A stretch of DNA of 64,000 nt from Cyanidium caldarium. Lineage: Eukaryota; Rhodophyta; Bangiophyceae; Cyanidiales; Cyanidiaceae. The DNA is taken from contig JANCYW010000016.1 of the NCBI GenBank assembly GCA_026184775.1, positions 1 to 64,000 on the forward strand, in the 5' to 3' direction. Position numbers and translations under genes: made by a program. The notes beneath the pieces were generated by a model. That model was not told the origin of the DNA, ran no database searches, and saw nothing but the letters and a program-made list of their open reading frames with translations. Shown here one piece after another: positions 61,741 to 64,000 of this stretch. Position 1 is the first letter of the stretch. Each line of letters begins with the position of its first letter.

Positions 61741-63741
61741 ATGACAGCGTCAGGGGAAAAAGAAGAGTCGAATGACATCACGGCGGAGACCGACGGACCG
61801 TCCGAGGTGCCTTTGGCGGCCGAGGCGTTCCGCGGCATGCTGCGGCACCTGGAGGGCAGCTCGTTGCCGATGATCACCGCACTGTCGTGGATAGCGACGG
61901 AGAACGTGGAGGCGGTGGACGCCATAGCGGTGGTGCTGGTGGAGCGACTGTCTTCGCCGCGAAACCAAGCAGGAAGCGTTGCGGGTGACGGCAATGTATC
62001 CCGCTCGTCGTCGTCGACCGCGTCCGACGATAGCGTACTGGCCACGCTGCACCTCGTGGACGCTATCGTGAAACGGGTGGGTCCGTCGGCGGCAGCTGCG
62101 CGGCGATATGCCGAGGCGCTGGTGCGAGTCGGGCTGCCTGAGGCGGTGGCGGGCGTGTATGCGCAGCGTCCGCTGTTGCAGGGCCGCTTGGATAAATTAT
62201 TACAGACGTGGGAGCAGGCGGGTCTCTTCGGGTCGTCATTCTGCCGGCGGGTGCGGACGCTGATCGAGACGAACACCTCACATCCACCGGATACGCACCG
62301 CTCGGGTTCGGAGACGCCGCCGATGCCACCAGCCTCGTATCACGCCGCCATCCAGGAGGCTACCGAACGCATCGTGGCGCACGCACAACAGGGCGTGCTG
62401 CCGCCGCCAGAGGACGTAGCGCACTTTGACCGCCTCATCGAGCTGCAGTTGGCGCAGACGCCGGCGCACGATACTGTGTCGCAGCAGCACTGGAGTCAGT
62501 TGCGCGCCCACATGCAGTCGTTGGTGTCCTCGGTGGTGGCGTCGGCGCGAGCACCGCCAGCATGGCCACCACCGGCCGCCGCGTACCCGCCGGCGTATCC
62601 ATATCCATCGTACGGCACCTGCATGCCGTATGCGCCCGCCGCCCCACCACCGCCGCCCTACCCGATGCCGGGCGCGATCACCTCGGCGCCATCGTCTGCG
62701 GCGGCCGCCGAGTCGTCCGAAGCGTCCTCGTCGGTGAGCGACGCCTCGAGGGCGCTGCGCACCGGTCATTGCACCTCGTTCCGCGACCTCAAACGCACCT
62801 CCACCCGAGCTGCCGTGGCCGCGCTGTACAACGAATTGCCGGTGCGGGCCGACGGCACCGGAGTGCGTTTCCGCACGCGTCGACAGCTGCGCGAACACCT
62901 CGACTGGGTGTTTGCAGACAATCAGCGGCGACGGCTGCGAGAGCGCGGCGCCGTGTCCCGCAGCTGGTACCTGCAGCAGGACGAATGGCTGGCGCGCGCC
63001 GGCCATCGCCCCGGAACCGGATTCGAGCGACCGACGGGCGATGCACGTGCTGGTGGTGCTGGCGACGACGACGTCGACGGCGACGCGTTTGTGCGGCTGG
63101 GCGCCAACTTTGCGCCACCCGATGCAGGCAGTGCGACCGCCGATGTGGATGCCGCTGCCGCCCGTAGCGCACCCGACGGCGGTTCTGGTACCGACGTGCC
63201 TGCCGGAGACGAGGATGCAGTGTGTCCGGTGTGCCGTGAGGAGTTTGAGAGCTACTTCGATCACCGCCAGAACGTGTGGATGTGGCGCGATGCGTTGCTG
63301 GATCCAGAGACGCACATGCACTTTCACCGCAAGTGCTACGGCACGGGGGTGAATTTGGATACAGTGCATGCGCCGGCGTCGCTTACCCAGTCGAGCGCCA
63401 CCGGGAGGGCGTCGCCGCCCAAGCGGAGAAAGGTGAAGGAGGAGGAGGAGGAGGAGGAGGAGGAGGAGAAAGATGGGGAAAGTGAGAGCGCGATAGGAAA
63501 CGTCACTCCTGCGGCCGAGGCGGAGACCGACAGCTCGGTTGCCAAACCGGACCGCGCGGAGTTAGAGCGCCAACTGGCACGGCACACGGTGGCGCAACTG
63601 CGCGCCCGACTCGATGAACTACATTATGACCATAGCCGGCTGAAGCGCAAGGCGGAGCTGATCGCGGCACTGGCGTCCCAACGGATGTCGGAGTGGGATC
63701 GCCCTCCAGCAAGCGCATCGGAACGGCCGCTAAACGCTTGA
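61741..63741 (+). CDS. PCF11: Pre-mRNA cleavage factor II protein Pcf11
   Basis: 666 residues. Pcf11 bridges the polymerase II C-terminal domain and the cleavage/polyadenylation machinery. An N-terminal CID (about 20-165) is recognisable by LSWIATENVEAVDAIAVVL and LHLVDAIVKRVG. The middle is Pro-rich. At about 360-430 lies the ELPVRADGTGVRF...REHLDW segment equivalent to zinc finger 1, and SRSWYLQQDEWL. The second finger is CPVCREEFESYFDHRQNVW...HFHRKCY (about 495-545), with all ligands. A Glu10 tract follows. The C-terminal SAP-like helix pair (LARHTVAQLRARLDEL and KRKAELIAAL) is unusual for Pcf11. Confidence 0.85.
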   Translation: MTASGEKEESNDITAETDGPSEVPLAAEAFRGMLRHLEGSSLPMITALSWIATENVEAVDAIAVVLVERLSSPRNQAGSVAGDGNVSRSSSSTASDDSVLATLHLVDAIVKRVGPSAAAARRYAEALVRVGLPEAVAGVYAQRPLLQGRLDKLLQTWEQAGLFGSSFCRRVRTLIETNTSHPPDTHRSGSETPPMPPASYHAAIQEATERIVAHAQQGVLPPPEDVAHFDRLIELQLAQTPAHDTVSQQHWSQLRAHMQSLVSSVVASARAPPAWPPPAAAYPPAYPYPSYGTCMPYAPAAPPPPPYPMPGAITSAPSSAAAAESSEASSSVSDASRALRTGHCTSFRDLKRTSTRAAVAALYNELPVRADGTGVRFRTRRQLREHLDWVFADNQRRRLRERGAVSRSWYLQQDEWLARAGHRPGTGFERPTGDARAGGAGDDDVDGDAFVRLGANFAPPDAGSATADVDAAAARSAPDGGSGTDVPAGDEDAVCPVCREEFESYFDHRQNVWMWRDALLDPETHMHFHRKCYGTGVNLDTVHAPASLTQSSATGRASPPKRRKVKEEEEEEEEEEKDGESESAIGNVTPAAEAETDSSVAKPDRAELERQLARHTVAQLRARLDELHYDHSRLKRKAELIAALASQRMSEWDRPPASASERPLNA

Positions 63742-63914
63742 CCCATTCACCGCCACGACTTGTCTGCATCGCCCTCCTCCAGCGTTACCACACTTCCTCT
63801 GCACATTGTGGTCGACCACCGCATCTCCTGTTCCTCCTCCGCGACGGGCCCGGATGCACGGGCGACGTATTCTCGCTCGCCGACCGGAGCCGCGCTACGC
63901 ATCCGAGACGCGTC
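63742..63914. other. Intergenic region before the last gene
   Basis: 173 bp between Pcf11 and the next plus-strand start. Nothing recognisable. Confidence 0.4.
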
Positions 63915-64000
63915 ATGCCGCCGAAGAAGCGCAAGGCGGTTGCGGCAGCAGCGGCAGAGACATCCACAGAGCCGCGAGCGGTCGCTGCACCCCAGACGGA
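63915..64000 (+). CDS. Start of a further gene, cut by the window edge
   Basis: An ATG at 63915 opens a frame without stop up to the last base. The first residues, MPPKKRKA, form a classical basic nuclear localisation pattern, followed by an Ala-rich stretch. The rest is outside the window, so no family can be proposed. Orientation and spacing (173 bp after Pcf11) suit a real gene. Confidence 0.5.
   Translation, partial: MPPKKRKAVAAAAAETSTEPRAVAAPQT

Overview
The window looks like the left end of a nuclear chromosome of a small, GC-rich, almost intron-free unicellular eukaryote, most likely a thermoacidophilic red alga of the Cyanidiales (Cyanidioschyzon / Cyanidiococcus / Cyanidium type). 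Four things point there. The first bases are a C-rich telomere of the form ATT plus seven C, close to the AATGGGGGG telomere known from Cyanidioschyzon merolae. The only tRNA gene found carries two introns, one of them in the T-arm, as in the heavily disrupted tRNA genes of that alga. There is a tandem pair of arsenite methyltransferase genes in the subtelomere. Several proteins carry Arg/Ser-rich N-terminal extensions that could be plastid or mitochondrial targeting peptides. The assignment is inference from sequence only; no database was searched.

Layout. 1-31 telomere; 32-379 a 29-bp tandem repeat; 383-2360 AC-rich low-complexity DNA; 2361-3126 a minisatellite built on AATCGGC; 3127-5606 no convincing gene. 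The first gene (5607) is a secreted Kelch plus P-type trefoil protein, followed by two nearly identical 1,789-bp units, each holding one arsM (9158-12241). From 12.6 kb on the chromosome is packed with single-copy housekeeping genes on both strands, nearly all as one uninterrupted ORF. I used the first plausible ATG, not GTG/TTG, as start.

Functions represented. Translation and RNA: eS30, eIF2B-delta, TrpRS, NOP10, tRNA-Pro, a DEAH splicing-type helicase, Pcf11. Protein fate: NatA subunit NAA15, PNGase, cullin, USP12/46-type deubiquitinase, MUB/UBL3 ubiquitin-fold protein, ClpX, FKBP-TPR, M18 aminopeptidase. Cell cycle and chromatin: retinoblastoma-related protein, CENP-S/MHF1, MED31. Energy and metabolism: ATP synthase beta, GAPN, ArsM, NT5C-type nucleotidase, N-formylglutamate amidohydrolase. 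Membrane: a DMT-family carrier, an NCS1 carrier, ROMO1/Mgr2 and an unrecognised multi-pass protein.

Striking architecture. Four convergent gene pairs end within 6 bp of each other or overlap, so their transcripts must overlap. At two genes (N-formylglutamate amidohydrolase, eIF2B-delta) the 3' end of the CDS has been copied into the adjacent intergenic DNA as a direct or tandem repeat, and a perfect four-copy 133-bp array sits between FKBP and MED31. Unequal exchange seems to be the main local mutational force, in the subtelomere and at gene ends.
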